A stretch of 64,000 bases of DNA from NCBI GenBank assembly GCA_942490885.1, contig CALNYT010000002.1, forward strand, positions 2,728,001-2,792,000, given 5' to 3'. Source of the stretch: Oceanirhabdus sp942490885 (lineage in GTDB: Bacteria > Bacillota > Clostridia > Clostridiales > Clostridiaceae). The number at the start of each line of letters is the position of its first letter. Position 1 is the stretch's first letter. Below the pieces are notes generated by a model. It worked only from the letters and a program-made list of their open reading frames with translations, made no database searches and was not told the origin of the DNA. This document shows positions 54,185-62,882 of the stretch, one piece after another. The position numbers were made by a program, and so were the translations under genes.

Positions 54185-54811
54185 TTATACTTGAGCTAAT
54201 AATAATGGAAATATCATGCACTGAAGAAAATTTATTATTATAATAATAGATACTATTATTATATAATAACTGCCATACGACAAAATTCCTTTAAACCAAC
54301 TTTTACCTTGTCCAATTCCATTTTGAATAATCCTTATAGAGTTTTCTATTGCCAGTACAGATGAAAATAACACTATTGGTATGTACATAATATTAAATAT
54401 AATAAGCCCAACTATTGCTAACCACAATCCACTACTTCCAAAATTATTTGTAACAAAGCAAAATGCAAACCCAAGAGTAAATCCTTTATATATATCAACA
54501 GTATATATAAGTGGTAGTCCTATTACAGTCAATCCTAAAACAAAAAGTACCATAAAGAACTGGAGATTACTTTTTAAGGTTCTTAAAAAATAATGTAGGG
54601 TGGTAATACTTCCATCGTTCAGAACTGAAGCATTTCTATTAATAACTTCAATTAATCCTGCTTTCTGTTGCCCTACCATATACTTAGCAGAATATATTCC
54701 AATTACCATACCAAAACATAAACAGAAAATTGCAATTAGATAAAAAATCATATTATTATTAACGTGTAATATAATTTTTTCTTTCACACCACTTTTTACT
54801 CTATAGTTCAT
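54185..54811 (-). CDS. spoIIM: Stage II sporulation protein M
   Basis: 208 residues, polytopic membrane protein with five to six spans. Needed for engulfment together with SpoIID and SpoIIP. Recognisable are FCLCFGMVIGIYSAKYMVG, the FLRTLKSNLQFFMVLFVLG block and YKGFTLGFAFCFV. The start at 54811 (MNYRVKSG) follows GAGGTGGGGA; the longer reading to 54847 is not preferred. The gene lies between nudF and xerD as in other clostridia. Confidence 0.9.
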   Translation of the reverse strand: MNYRVKSGVKEKIILHVNNNMIFYLIAIFCLCFGMVIGIYSAKYMVGQQKAGLIEVINRNASVLNDGSITTLHYFLRTLKSNLQFFMVLFVLGLTVIGLPLIYTVDIYKGFTLGFAFCFVTNNFGSSGLWLAIVGLIIFNIMYIPIVLFSSVLAIENSIRIIQNGIGQGKSWFKGILSYGSYYIIIVSIIIIINFLQCMIFPLLLAQV

Positions 54812-54837
54812 TCCCCACCTCACACTATAAATATATT

Positions 54838-54976
54838 CAAAGAACAAATGTCAAAGGACAATGAACAAATCAGGATGATTTTCTGTTGACACAGAAAATC
54901 TATATTTTATAAAAATCTATATTTTATAAAAACTTTTTTGTTCTTTGTTCTCTGTTCTCTATTCTTTGTTCTTTGT
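54838..54976. repeat. Foldback repeat of the AAAGAACAAAG family with inner hairpin
   Basis: The left arm CAAAGAACAAATGTCAAAGG and right arm TCTATTCTTTGTTCTTTG pair. Inside are the hairpin GATTTTCTG/CAGAAAATC and a tandem direct repeat TATATTTTATAAAAATC present almost twice. Between nudF and spoIIM. Confidence 0.7.
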
Positions 54977-55010
54977 ATAGTATTATGTTATGTGTGAAGT
55001 TCTTTTCTTA

Positions 55011-55559
55011 TTACCTTTTATTTGAATAAGCCTTATTCCTGTTATCATAGAAACACATAGCAGAAAGAGTTTTACTATCTATTATTTTCCCTTCCTTAAT
55101 CAACTCTCTTAGCTCAGCTACATACATCTCTTTAAGATTTAAAAATTCATCCTCATCCCTATCGTCTCCAACATATTTTAAATCTGTTGCACAGTAAAGC
55201 TTAATTATCTCATTACAGAACCCAGCAGAAGTAACAATCTCCCCCATATACTCTAGTTTTTCTGCAACATACCCAGTTTCCTCTCTTAATTCTCTCTGAG
55301 CACATTCTAGCGGATCCTCATCCCCATCAATTTTTCCTGCTGGAATTTCTAAAATAACATCATCTATAGCAGTTCTATATTGTTCAACTATAATAACCTT
55401 ATCTTCTATAAAAGCCAAAATTCCAACAGCACCATTATGATAGACAACCTCTCTTTTCGCCATCTTCCCATTTGGAAGTTCCACATCTAGCATTTTTACA
55501 TCAATAATTTTTCCCTTAAAAATATCTTCTTTATTTAATATTTTTTCTCTAAGTTCCAT
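55011..55559 (-). CDS. nudF: ADP-ribose pyrophosphatase (Nudix hydrolase)
   Basis: 182 residues. Hydrolyses ADP-ribose or related nucleoside diphosphate derivatives. The Nudix box is complete: GKIDGDEDPLECAQREL then REETGYV (about residues 77-100), preceded by the typical EQYRTAIDDVILEIPAG. The start at 55559 (MELREK) has AAAGGATG upstream. It heads the nudF-spoIIM-xerD-deoB run. Confidence 0.92.
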   Translation of the reverse strand: MELREKILNKEDIFKGKIIDVKMLDVELPNGKMAKREVVYHNGAVGILAFIEDKVIIVEQYRTAIDDVILEIPAGKIDGDEDPLECAQRELREETGYVAEKLEYMGEIVTSAGFCNEIIKLYCATDLKYVGDDRDEDEFLNLKEMYVAELRELIKEGKIIDSKTLSAMCFYDNRNKAYSNKR

Positions 55560-55823
55560 TCTTCTCATCCTTTCATTTATATATTATAAAATTAATATTC
55601 GAACTAATAATTCTTTATTTATATATAATTCCTCTTTCTTTATCTAAAATTCAACAATACTTTTTCGATTTAATTTTTATTTATGTAATTGTACCATAAT
55701 TTGGTTTCAATTTCAAAATAACACATTGATAATTTCACTAATATTTAAGCTTTCTTTTGGAAAACATAATTTTAAGATATGAATTATACATTGTAAAAAC
55801 TTTAAGATGAAAGGATGATAGCT

Positions 55824-55952
55824 ATGACAAGTGAAAACAAACCTAAGGCTACCAAGCAAAACAAAAAAGAAGATGGGAAATTTAGATCCATGCAAAATAG
55901 AACTAGTGAATCAGAACTCACTAGAAATACTTTCTCAAATAAACATAAATAG
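55824..55952 (+). CDS. Very small hydrophilic protein, possibly spore-associated
   Basis: 42 residues starting MTSENKPKATKQNKKEDGKF; no hydrophobic segment, rich in Lys, Asn, Ser, Thr. ATG at 55824 with AAAGGATG upstream. It is followed 18 bases later by a second gene of the same style and then by a terminator. The composition resembles small spore proteins, and the locus lies beside spo0A, but no family motif is seen. Confidence 0.6.
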   Translation: MTSENKPKATKQNKKEDGKFRSMQNRTSESELTRNTFSNKHK

Positions 55953-55970
55953 GAAGAAGGGAAGATAGAA

Positions 55971-56096
55971 ATGACAAAACAAAAACCATCTAGAAACCCA
56001 GATAGAGATGAAAAAGATAATGCAAAGACAAAAGGGGCTCATAATTCACATGGGATGAATGATAGGAATAAAGCAGCACACTCACATAATCAATAA
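55971..56096 (+). CDS. Second very small hydrophilic protein
   Basis: 41 residues starting MTKQKPSRNPDRDEKDNAKT and ending in HGMNDRNKAAHSHNQ; His/Asn/Lys-rich, no hydrophobic core. ATG at 55971 with GAAGGGAAG upstream. Forms a two-gene unit with 55824-55952 ending at the terminator at 56133. Possibly a small spore or DNA-associated protein; no family recognised. Confidence 0.6.
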   Translation: MTKQKPSRNPDRDEKDNAKTKGAHNSHGMNDRNKAAHSHNQ

Positions 56097-56132
56097 GCAT
56101 TAAAATTCGTTTCATTTAAATGTAAAATTAAT

Positions 56133-56164
56133 AAAAACTCAAGGAGACAATCCTTGAGTTTTTA
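56133..56164 (+). terminator. Terminator of the two small hydrophilic genes
   Basis: AAAAACTCAAGGA and TCCTTGAGTTTTT form a 13-bp stem followed by TTATTATAG on the plus strand. Confidence 0.88.
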
Positions 56165-56214
56165 TTATAGGTTAAAAATTAATATCTTTATTATTTTATT
56201 TCTTAGTTTTAGGT

Positions 56215-56260
56215 AAAATAAAAAGACACCCCCATATCATTAGCTGATATAAAAGTATCT
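56215..56260 (-). terminator. G-U-rich terminator of spo0A
   Basis: On the minus-strand RNA AGAUACUUUUAUAUCA pairs with UGAUAUGGGGGUGUCU (16 bp, five of them G-U), followed by UUUUUAUUUU. The opposite strand cannot form the same stem because the G-U pairs become A-C, so the orientation is clear. It is about 110 bases after the spo0A stop. Confidence 0.7.
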
Positions 56261-56373
56261 TCAAGTTTAAAATTATATTAGTCGGTATGAAAAGATATTA
56301 GTTGGTCTACTCGTGCGATTCCCAATTGATTACATACCTTATTATACGTTGATATACGCTAATTTAACGCTAC

Positions 56374-57195
56374 CTAGCTTACTCTATTCTGTAATCTCAG
56401 CTTATCAGCAACCATAGCGATAAATTCAGAGTTTGTTGGCTTGCCTTTATCGTTGTGGATTGTGTATCCGAATAGCTTATTGATTGTGTCTACTTGACCC
56501 CTAGACCAAGCAACTTCAATAGCATGTCTAATTGCTCTTTCAACTCTACTAGCCGTAGTATTGAATTTCTTTGCTATAGATGGATAAAGTTCTTTTGTTA
56601 CTGCTGATAATAATTCAATATCATTAACTACCATGCTTATAGCTTCTCTTAAATACATATAACCTTTGATATGAGCTGGTACACCAATCTCATGAATTAT
56701 GCTAGTTATTTCTCTCTCAAGATCGAATGGTTCATTTCTAACTTCATTTCTCATAGTATTAGGTTGAGAATTTACAAATGTATTTGTCATTCTGCTTCCC
56801 TCACTAGATATTGTACTATTAAACATCTGTCTTATTCTCTTAGTGAACACATCCATATCGAATGGTTTAACTACGTAGTAATCAGCACCTAATGTTATCG
56901 CTCTCTGAGTAATCTTATCCTGCCCTACCGCTGAAAGAACAATCACCTTTGGCGTTGAACTTAAATTCATAGTGCCTAATCTCTCCAATACTCCTAGACC
57001 ATCAAGTTGAGGCATAATAATATCTAATACAACTAAATCCGGCTGTTTCTCTTCAATAAGTTTAAGAGCTTCCAATCCATCTCTAGCTATACCTGTAACT
57101 ACTATATCCTTCTGAGTTAATAAATAGTCGTTAAGAATACTACAAAATTCTTTATTATCATCTGCAATTAAAACCTTGATCTTGTTATCATCCAT
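56374..57195 (-). CDS. spo0A: Sporulation master regulator Spo0A
   Basis: 273 residues. Receiver domain (about 5-120) with the acidic pair IADDN, the phospho-acceptor Asp in LVVLDIIMPQLDGLG and the conserved Lys in VVKPFD. The C-terminal DNA-binding domain (about 155-270) has HIKGYMYLREAISMVV, ASRVERAIRHAIEVAWSRG and the end block YTIHNDKGKPTNSEFIAMVA. The start at 57195 (MDDNKIKV) has AAGGGGGAA upstream. It activates or represses early sporulation and solvent or toxin genes. A 0A-box-like site lies upstream; spoIVB is the upstream neighbour as in other spore formers. Confidence 0.97.
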   Translation of the reverse strand: MDDNKIKVLIADDNKEFCSILNDYLLTQKDIVVTGIARDGLEALKLIEEKQPDLVVLDIIMPQLDGLGVLERLGTMNLSSTPKVIVLSAVGQDKITQRAITLGADYYVVKPFDMDVFTKRIRQMFNSTISSEGSRMTNTFVNSQPNTMRNEVRNEPFDLEREITSIIHEIGVPAHIKGYMYLREAISMVVNDIELLSAVTKELYPSIAKKFNTTASRVERAIRHAIEVAWSRGQVDTINKLFGYTIHNDKGKPTNSEFIAMVADKLRLQNRVS

Positions 57196-57248
57196 TTGAA
57201 CTTCCCCCTTCTTTTTTCCCAAAATACCAATTCTTAACAAATATTAAA

Positions 57249-57256
57249 TTCGACAA
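57249..57256 (-). promoter_or_regulatory. 0A box upstream of spo0A
   Basis: TTGTCGAA on the minus strand, matching the TGTCGAA core of Spo0A-binding sites, about 55 bases upstream of the spo0A start. It suggests autoregulation, as in Bacillus and other clostridia. Confidence 0.6.
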
Positions 57257-57413
57257 TTGTTCTATGATTCCTTCTATTTGGTAAAAAAAAATATTTTTTT
57301 TATTTTTTTTAGTTAAAACATCATAAAAATCTTTTTTTCAATATATGTACATATTCCACTCCAGCAAAATCCATATGTTGCTAAATTATCACTTAATATC
57401 CTAATAAAAAAAA

Positions 57414-57456
57414 ATAAGTAAAGATTTCAGATAAACATCTTACTATCTTTACTTAT
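57414..57456 (-). terminator. Terminator after spoIVB
   Basis: ATAAGTAAAGAT and ATCTTTACTTAT form a 12-bp stem, followed on the minus strand by a long U-rich run; 30 bases after the spoIVB stop. Confidence 0.82.
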
Positions 57457-57485
57457 ATTTTACTATCTTTTAAGAAAATTTACCA

Positions 57486-58682
57486 CTATTTCTTTAAAAT
57501 TTCAGCATCATTTATCATCCACTCAATATAAATACCATATCCTACATCAGGTTTATTTACCAATACATGGGTCACTGCGCCAACTATTTTGTTGTTTTGT
57601 ATAATTGGACTACCACTCATCCCTTGAACTATTCCACCAGTTTCCTTCAATAATTTTTCATCTGTAACTCTTATCAACATACTTTTCCCATTTGCCGTGT
57701 TTTGATCAAGTAATTTTTCTATTTGTATATCATAAAACGCAGGATTTTTTCCCTTTATAGTTGTTATAATTTGAGCTTTTCCTACTTCAATTTCATCTTT
57801 TAATGCTATTGGTAATGGCTTACTACTTATAGGGTTAATCATTTTTTCATTACTTTCTCCAAATATCCCACAAATTGTGTTACTCTTTATTTTGCCCAAA
57901 CTTTCACTATTTTCATTAAAAATTCCTCTTAGTTCTCCCGGTGCTCCTCTCATACCTTTTTTTACTGAAAGAATATTTGAGTTAACTATCTCTCCATTTT
58001 CAATTTTCATTATTTCACCAGTATCCACATCAGTTATTGGGTGTCCCAATGCACCAAATTTTTTACTGCCATCATGATAAAAAGTGAGAGTTCCTACTCC
58101 GGCTGTGCTATCTCTTACCCACATCCCAATTTTATATTTGCCATCACTTTCACTCTTAATCGGTTTAATGTTCTTTAAATCCTTATTTCCTCTTCTCTCT
58201 ATCAAAATTCTATGAACCCTTTTAGGTTTTTCGTTTATTATTTTTGAAATATCAGTAGCAACACTTATTTTTTTTCCATCTATTTCTAAAATGCAATCGC
58301 CAACCACAATCCCAGCAGTTGCTGCAGGACTTTTTTTAACTACTGTATTGTCATTTATATCTGTAAGTGCTACAACTAGTGCTCCTTTAGTCTTTAATTT
58401 AATTCCTACCGGAGTACCACCTGGATAGAGTTCTACATTTCCTATAGAATTTATATTAACTTGTTTCAAACTCAGTACACCTAATAATTTAGCATCATAC
58501 AAATTATTATGATCAGTTTCTTCTGCGTTAACTTTTTCATATTTAATGATTTTACTTTGTAAGAAAGAATCTAAATTTTTTGTATGTACATTATCAGGTA
58601 ATAATTCGTAAACACTAGATACTGCGCACACAACTAACAAAAGTAACATTATTATAAAATTATAAATACTTTTCTTTTTCAT
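57486..58682 (-). CDS. spoIVB: SpoIVB serine peptidase
   Basis: 398 residues. An N-terminal membrane anchor/signal (about 5-27), a PDZ domain (about 100-165, with KSPAATAGIVVGDCILEIDG) and the S55 peptidase domain with the catalytic His in FGALGHPITDVDTG and the catalytic Ser in QGMSGSPII. It is secreted from the forespore and triggers pro-sigma-K processing by cleaving SpoIVFA. The start at 58682 follows GGGGGG at six bases. Order recN-spoIVB-spo0A is the classic one. Confidence 0.96.
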   Translation of the reverse strand: MKKKSIYNFIIMLLLLVVCAVSSVYELLPDNVHTKNLDSFLQSKIIKYEKVNAEETDHNNLYDAKLLGVLSLKQVNINSIGNVELYPGGTPVGIKLKTKGALVVALTDINDNTVVKKSPAATAGIVVGDCILEIDGKKISVATDISKIINEKPKRVHRILIERRGNKDLKNIKPIKSESDGKYKIGMWVRDSTAGVGTLTFYHDGSKKFGALGHPITDVDTGEIMKIENGEIVNSNILSVKKGMRGAPGELRGIFNENSESLGKIKSNTICGIFGESNEKMINPISSKPLPIALKDEIEVGKAQIITTIKGKNPAFYDIQIEKLLDQNTANGKSMLIRVTDEKLLKETGGIVQGMSGSPIIQNNKIVGAVTHVLVNKPDVGYGIYIEWMINDAEILKK

Positions 58683-58848
58683 TGAATTCCCCCCATTTAA
58701 TTATCGTCATACATTTAAAGTTCCCTTTTTAAACAAGCTATATGCTATATTATTACTTGAAGTAGAACCAATGAATTTAGAGAAATATAATAAATTTATT
58801 ATTTGGTTTAATCTGGCATGTAGATAACTCACTTCGTAGATTTATCTA

Positions 58849-58972
58849 AAAAGAACAAAGAATAAACAAGTTTTATTTGTTATACCAATCTATAATAATT
58901 TTTTCAGACCATAGGAATGAGAAATAACCATACTTGTTCTTTTTTCTCTGTTCTATATTCCTTATTTGTGTA
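58849..58972. repeat. Foldback repeat of the AAAGAACAAAG family
   Basis: AAAAAGAACAAAGAATAAAC at the left and TGTTCTATATTCCTTATTT at the right with TTGTTCTTTTTTCTCTG before it; the arms pair imperfectly around a ~60-base centre. Between recN and spoIVB. Confidence 0.6.
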
Positions 58973-58988
58973 TTTTTATTTAGTACAA

Positions 58989-59022
58989 AAAAATAAGACT
59001 ATAGTTTATAGTCTTATTTTTT
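58989..59022 (-). terminator. Terminator after recN
   Basis: AAAAATAAGACTATA and TATAGTCTTATTTTT form a 15-bp stem with a small loop, about ten bases after the recN stop. Confidence 0.85.
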
Positions 59023-59032
59023 CTTAATATAA

Positions 59033-60727
59033 TTAATTTATTCTACCTTTTTTATTATCTGCTAGTCTTATAATCTCAATAGCGTGATTTTTAATAGCTT
59101 CTGTAATATTATCGCCACCTGACATTTTAGCAATTTCATCAATTTTTTCGTTGCTATCAAGAATTTCAATATTGGTATACGTTTTGTTCTCCACAACTTT
59201 CTTTTCAACCCTATATATATGATCTGCAATACAAGCAATTTGTGGCAAATGGGTTACACAAAAAACTTGATGTTTTTTTGATATATCATACATTTTCTCT
59301 CCAACTCTTTGAGCGATTTTCCCACTAATTCCAGTATCAATTTCATCAAATACAACTGAAAAAACTTTATCTCTATCAATAAAAACTGATTTTAATGCTA
59401 GCATTATTCTTGAAAGTTCTCCCCCAGATACTATAGCTCCCAAAGAATTCATTGGTTCCCCTGGATTGGTAGAAATAACAAATTCCACCTCATCATTTCC
59501 AAGTGCGTTAAAATTCGATAGTTTTCTTATATCAACACCAAAGTTACTTTTTTCTAACCCAACAAACTTTAATTCATCATTAACCTTTTCAGCCAAACAC
59601 ACTCCTATTTCAATTCTAGCCTTGTGTAATGCTTCAGACAAAATTAATAATTCTTTTTCATAAGCTTCGATTTGGTCTTCTATCTTTTCAATTTCATTAT
59701 CTCTATTTTGAAGTTCATCATATTCCTTAGCAATTTTACATTTATATTGGATTATATCTTCTATTGTATCACCATACTTCTTTTTCATACTATCAATTAT
59801 GTATAGTCTTTCATTAATCCAATCTAATTCATTGTTATCAAAATAAATTTCCCCACTTAAACTTTTTATCTCTCTTATACATTCTTCAATAGTATAAAAA
59901 GCATCATTTAAATCATTTTTTAAACTTTGAATCTTAGGAAAGCATTCTTCCAATTCAATAAAATCAGAAACAATATTATTTAAATCATCATAGATAGATT
60001 TACCACCATACTTAGATCCATTTAACTTGTCATAAGCATTTTCGAGAGTCGTTTTAATTTTTTCGCTATTATTTAAAGTGTTAAAATTTTCATATAAAGT
60101 ATCATCTTCACCTGGCTTTAATTCGTTTTTTTCAATATCATCAATTTGAAATTTCAGAAATTCAATCCTTTTATTAGCACCTTGAATTTCTTCCTTATAT
60201 TTGTTTACCCTATTTTTCAACTTAGTAAATTCTTTAAACTTGTTTTCAAATTCCTTCTTTTTCTCAATGAATCCATTATCTCCATAATGATCAAGATACA
60301 AGATATGTTTTTTACTATCTAAAAGTTCAATATTATCATGTTGTCCATGAATATCTAATATATTGTTTGATAATTCTTTTAATGTTGATATATTTACTGC
60401 CGTATTATTAATTCTAGTTATGGTTTTCCCATATTTAAATGTTTCTCTAGAAATAATTAAATAATCTTCATATTCAATTCCAATATCACTAAGTCTATCT
60501 TTTATAAATTCTTCTTCAATTAGAAAGATTGCTTGTACAAAAGTTTTGTTTTCTCCACTTCTTATCAAGTTTTTCGAAAACTTTCCTCCAAGAACAAAAT
60601 TTATGGCATCGATTAATATTGATTTACCTGATCCTGTCTCACCACATAGAACATTAAATCCATCATTAAATCCTACTTTAACCTCTTGTATTAATGCAAA
60701 GTTCTTAATATGTAATTCTAGAAGCAT
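59033..60727 (-). CDS. recN: DNA repair protein RecN
   Basis: 564 residues, SMC-like ATPase of double-strand break repair. Walker A GETGSGKS is near residues 30-37, a long central coiled coil runs from about 150 to 370, and the C-terminal ATPase lobe has signature ISGGELSRIMLALK-like VSGGELSRIMLAL and Walker B VVFDEIDTGISG. Start at 60727 with TAGGAGG upstream. It follows argR as in most Firmicutes. Confidence 0.96.
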   Translation of the reverse strand: MLLELHIKNFALIQEVKVGFNDGFNVLCGETGSGKSILIDAINFVLGGKFSKNLIRSGENKTFVQAIFLIEEEFIKDRLSDIGIEYEDYLIISRETFKYGKTITRINNTAVNISTLKELSNNILDIHGQHDNIELLDSKKHILYLDHYGDNGFIEKKKEFENKFKEFTKLKNRVNKYKEEIQGANKRIEFLKFQIDDIEKNELKPGEDDTLYENFNTLNNSEKIKTTLENAYDKLNGSKYGGKSIYDDLNNIVSDFIELEECFPKIQSLKNDLNDAFYTIEECIREIKSLSGEIYFDNNELDWINERLYIIDSMKKKYGDTIEDIIQYKCKIAKEYDELQNRDNEIEKIEDQIEAYEKELLILSEALHKARIEIGVCLAEKVNDELKFVGLEKSNFGVDIRKLSNFNALGNDEVEFVISTNPGEPMNSLGAIVSGGELSRIMLALKSVFIDRDKVFSVVFDEIDTGISGKIAQRVGEKMYDISKKHQVFCVTHLPQIACIADHIYRVEKKVVENKTYTNIEILDSNEKIDEIAKMSGGDNITEAIKNHAIEIIRLADNKKGRIN

Positions 60728-60765
60728 AGTATCCTCCTATAACTGATTTATCAAAAAATTTTAAA

Positions 60766-61218
60766 CTAATCATTAATAATTTTGTGGATTTCTTCAACCA
60801 ATTTATTAGCTTCTTCTTCTTCTCTAAGAAGTATAAAAATCGTGTTGTCTCCTGCTATTGTTCCAGCAATGCCAAAAAAATCAAGCTGATCTATCATTTC
60901 TGCAGCCGCTGAAGCACTTCCCGGCAAAGTTTTAATTACAACAAATTTATCTACTTTCTCTATGCTTAAAAGACTATTGGAAAAAATACCAAGTAGCTTT
61001 TCTTTTTTAATATCACTATTAGGAACTGAAATAGCATATTTATATCTTTTGTTTTTTGATAATACTTTTATAATTCTTAATTCTTTAATATCTCTAGAAA
61101 GGGTAGATTGTTTAACATCAATTCCTCTTTCTAAAAGCTTTTCTCTCAACTCTTCTTGTGTCTCAACATCATATTTTTTAATTATTTCAATAATAGTTGT
61201 TTGTCTTCTACCTTTCAT
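60766..61218 (-). CDS. argR: Arginine repressor ArgR/AhrC
   Basis: 150 residues. The N-terminal winged helix contains TQEELREKLLERGIDVKQST then LSRDIKELRI; the C-terminal arginine-binding/oligomerisation domain has LPGSASAAAEMIDQL and GTIAGDNTIFILLR. Controls arginine synthesis and use. Start at 61218 with AAGGTGAG upstream; overlaps nadK by 11 bases. Confidence 0.95.
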   Translation of the reverse strand: MKGRRQTTIIEIIKKYDVETQEELREKLLERGIDVKQSTLSRDIKELRIIKVLSKNKRYKYAISVPNSDIKKEKLLGIFSNSLLSIEKVDKFVVIKTLPGSASAAAEMIDQLDFFGIAGTIAGDNTIFILLREEEEANKLVEEIHKIIND

Positions 61219-62065
61219 TACTTCTCACCTTCATAAAATTATTTTTAAACATAATTTTTCTTCTAAGAATATCAAAATAATCATTATTTAATAATCGTAA
61301 TACTTTGCACCTTTTTTCGTTCTTAGTTACAATAATTTCATCATCTTCTGATAATTCATATACGTTCTGGCCATCAACAGTTAAAAAAACACTTTCATTT
61401 TTTCCTTTTAATTTTAATGCAATTTCTTTATTTGCTGATACGACCATAGTTCTCATTGACATTGTATGTGGGCAAATTGGTGTAATAGCAACAACATCCA
61501 GTTCTGGATGAATAATTGGTCCTCCTGCTGACAAGTTATATGCAGTTGATCCCGTTGGTGTTGAAATAATTATACCATCCGCTGTAAAATTAGTATAAAA
61601 TTTATTATCAATACTTATTGAAAATTCAACAATCCTAGATAGAGTCCCCTTAGCAACAACTATATCATTTAGTGCTATAAATTCATCAGTTTTGCCATCT
61701 TTTATTTTGCAGTTAAGCATAATTCTCTCTTCTATTTCATATGAATCTCTATATAATTCTTCAATAATATCATCAAAGTCTCCAATTTCAGCATTAGTTA
61801 AAAATCCAAGATTACCAATATTAATTCCTAAGATAGGTATATCATTCTTTCCTAGACTTCTAGCTGTTCTAAGAATGGTCCCATCACCACCAAAAACAAT
61901 GATAAAATTTAAATTTTCAGCTCTTTCACTATCTAAATCAATAGAATCTTTGAATATCTCAAAATGCACATTGTGAAATACCTTTTTTAGCTTCTCAATT
62001 ATTTCATTTAATTGATCACCATGAATATCTTTGCTCGAATTGATGTTAATTCCAATTTTTTTCAT
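61208..62065 (-). CDS. nadK: NAD kinase
   Basis: 285 residues; makes NADP from NAD with ATP. The family signatures are FIIVFGGDGTILRTAR (GGDG motif with the catalytic Asp), GINIGNLGFLTNAE, and TADGIIISTPTGSTAYNLSA. Start at 62065 with GTAGGTGG upstream. Lies between tlyA and argR, the usual Firmicutes order. Confidence 0.96.
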   Translation of the reverse strand: MKKIGININSSKDIHGDQLNEIIEKLKKVFHNVHFEIFKDSIDLDSERAENLNFIIVFGGDGTILRTARSLGKNDIPILGINIGNLGFLTNAEIGDFDDIIEELYRDSYEIEERIMLNCKIKDGKTDEFIALNDIVVAKGTLSRIVEFSISIDNKFYTNFTADGIIISTPTGSTAYNLSAGGPIIHPELDVVAITPICPHTMSMRTMVVSANKEIALKLKGKNESVFLTVDGQNVYELSEDDEIIVTKNEKRCKVLRLLNNDYFDILRRKIMFKNNFMKVRSNER

Positions 62066-62075
62066 ATTGAACCAC

Positions 62076-62873
62076 CTACTTTAATGTTAAAAATACTTCA
62101 TTTACTATCTCATCAACTTCAATATCATTATACTTCAAAATAGATTTTTCTCCATAAATTAAATACTCAATATTTCCGTTTGGACCTTTAATTGGTGAAT
62201 AACTTAATTTCACATTACCTATATTATTCTCTTTAAATAAAGCTATAATATCATTGATAACTCTTATATGCTCTCTTTTATCTTTCACTACACCTTTTTT
62301 ATTAAGATATCTTCTTCCACATTCAAATTGTGGTTTTATTAGAGCACATATTTTACCTTCATTATGAAGAAAATTAATTGCATTATAAATTATCTTCTGT
62401 ATGGAAATAAAAGATACATCTATGGATATAAAATCAATTTTATCCTTGATATCTTCTTGAGTAAGATTTCTAATATTACAATTTTCCATAGAAATAATCT
62501 TAGGATTATCTTTTAATTTTTCATGAAGTTGATCAGTTCCAACATCAATACTATATACTTTTTGAGCTCCATTCTGAATCATGCAATCTGTAAACCCACC
62601 AGTGGAAGCACCTATATCCATGCATATACGGTCTTTTAAATTTATATTAAACTCATTGATGGCTTTTTCTAGTTTCAATCCACCTCTACTGACATACGGA
62701 ATTTGTCTACCCGTGAACTTAATTTCACTTTCCATTGAAACTTTCTTGCCACTTTTGGTAACTATTTTTCCATCTACTTGAATTTCACCTTTTTTTATAT
62801 GTTCTTGAGCTCTCTCTCTTGATGAAAAAATACCCTTCATAAAGAGTAAAACATCTAATCTTTCAGTTTCCAT
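62076..62873 (-). CDS. tlyA: TlyA family RNA methyltransferase (S4 + FtsJ-like)
   Basis: 265 residues. The N-terminal S4 RNA-binding domain (about 5-60; RLDVLLFMKGIFSSRERAQE) is followed by an FtsJ-type methyltransferase with DIGASTGGFTDCMIQNG as the SAM motif and ISIDVSFISIQKI. TlyA proteins 2'-O-methylate rRNA cytidines in some bacteria; in clostridia the target is inferred. The start at 62873 has AAGGTG upstream, overlapping the dxs stop region. Confidence 0.9.
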   Translation of the reverse strand: METERLDVLLFMKGIFSSRERAQEHIKKGEIQVDGKIVTKSGKKVSMESEIKFTGRQIPYVSRGGLKLEKAINEFNINLKDRICMDIGASTGGFTDCMIQNGAQKVYSIDVGTDQLHEKLKDNPKIISMENCNIRNLTQEDIKDKIDFISIDVSFISIQKIIYNAINFLHNEGKICALIKPQFECGRRYLNKKGVVKDKREHIRVINDIIALFKENNIGNVKLSYSPIKGPNGNIEYLIYGEKSILKYNDIEVDEIVNEVFLTLK

Positions 62874-62882
62874 ATATATCTA

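Noticed and set aside
51600..58972. CRISPR-like array from the AAAGAACAAAG repeats
   Set aside because: The copies are far apart, occur as inverted arms, have irregular spacing and no cas genes are near.
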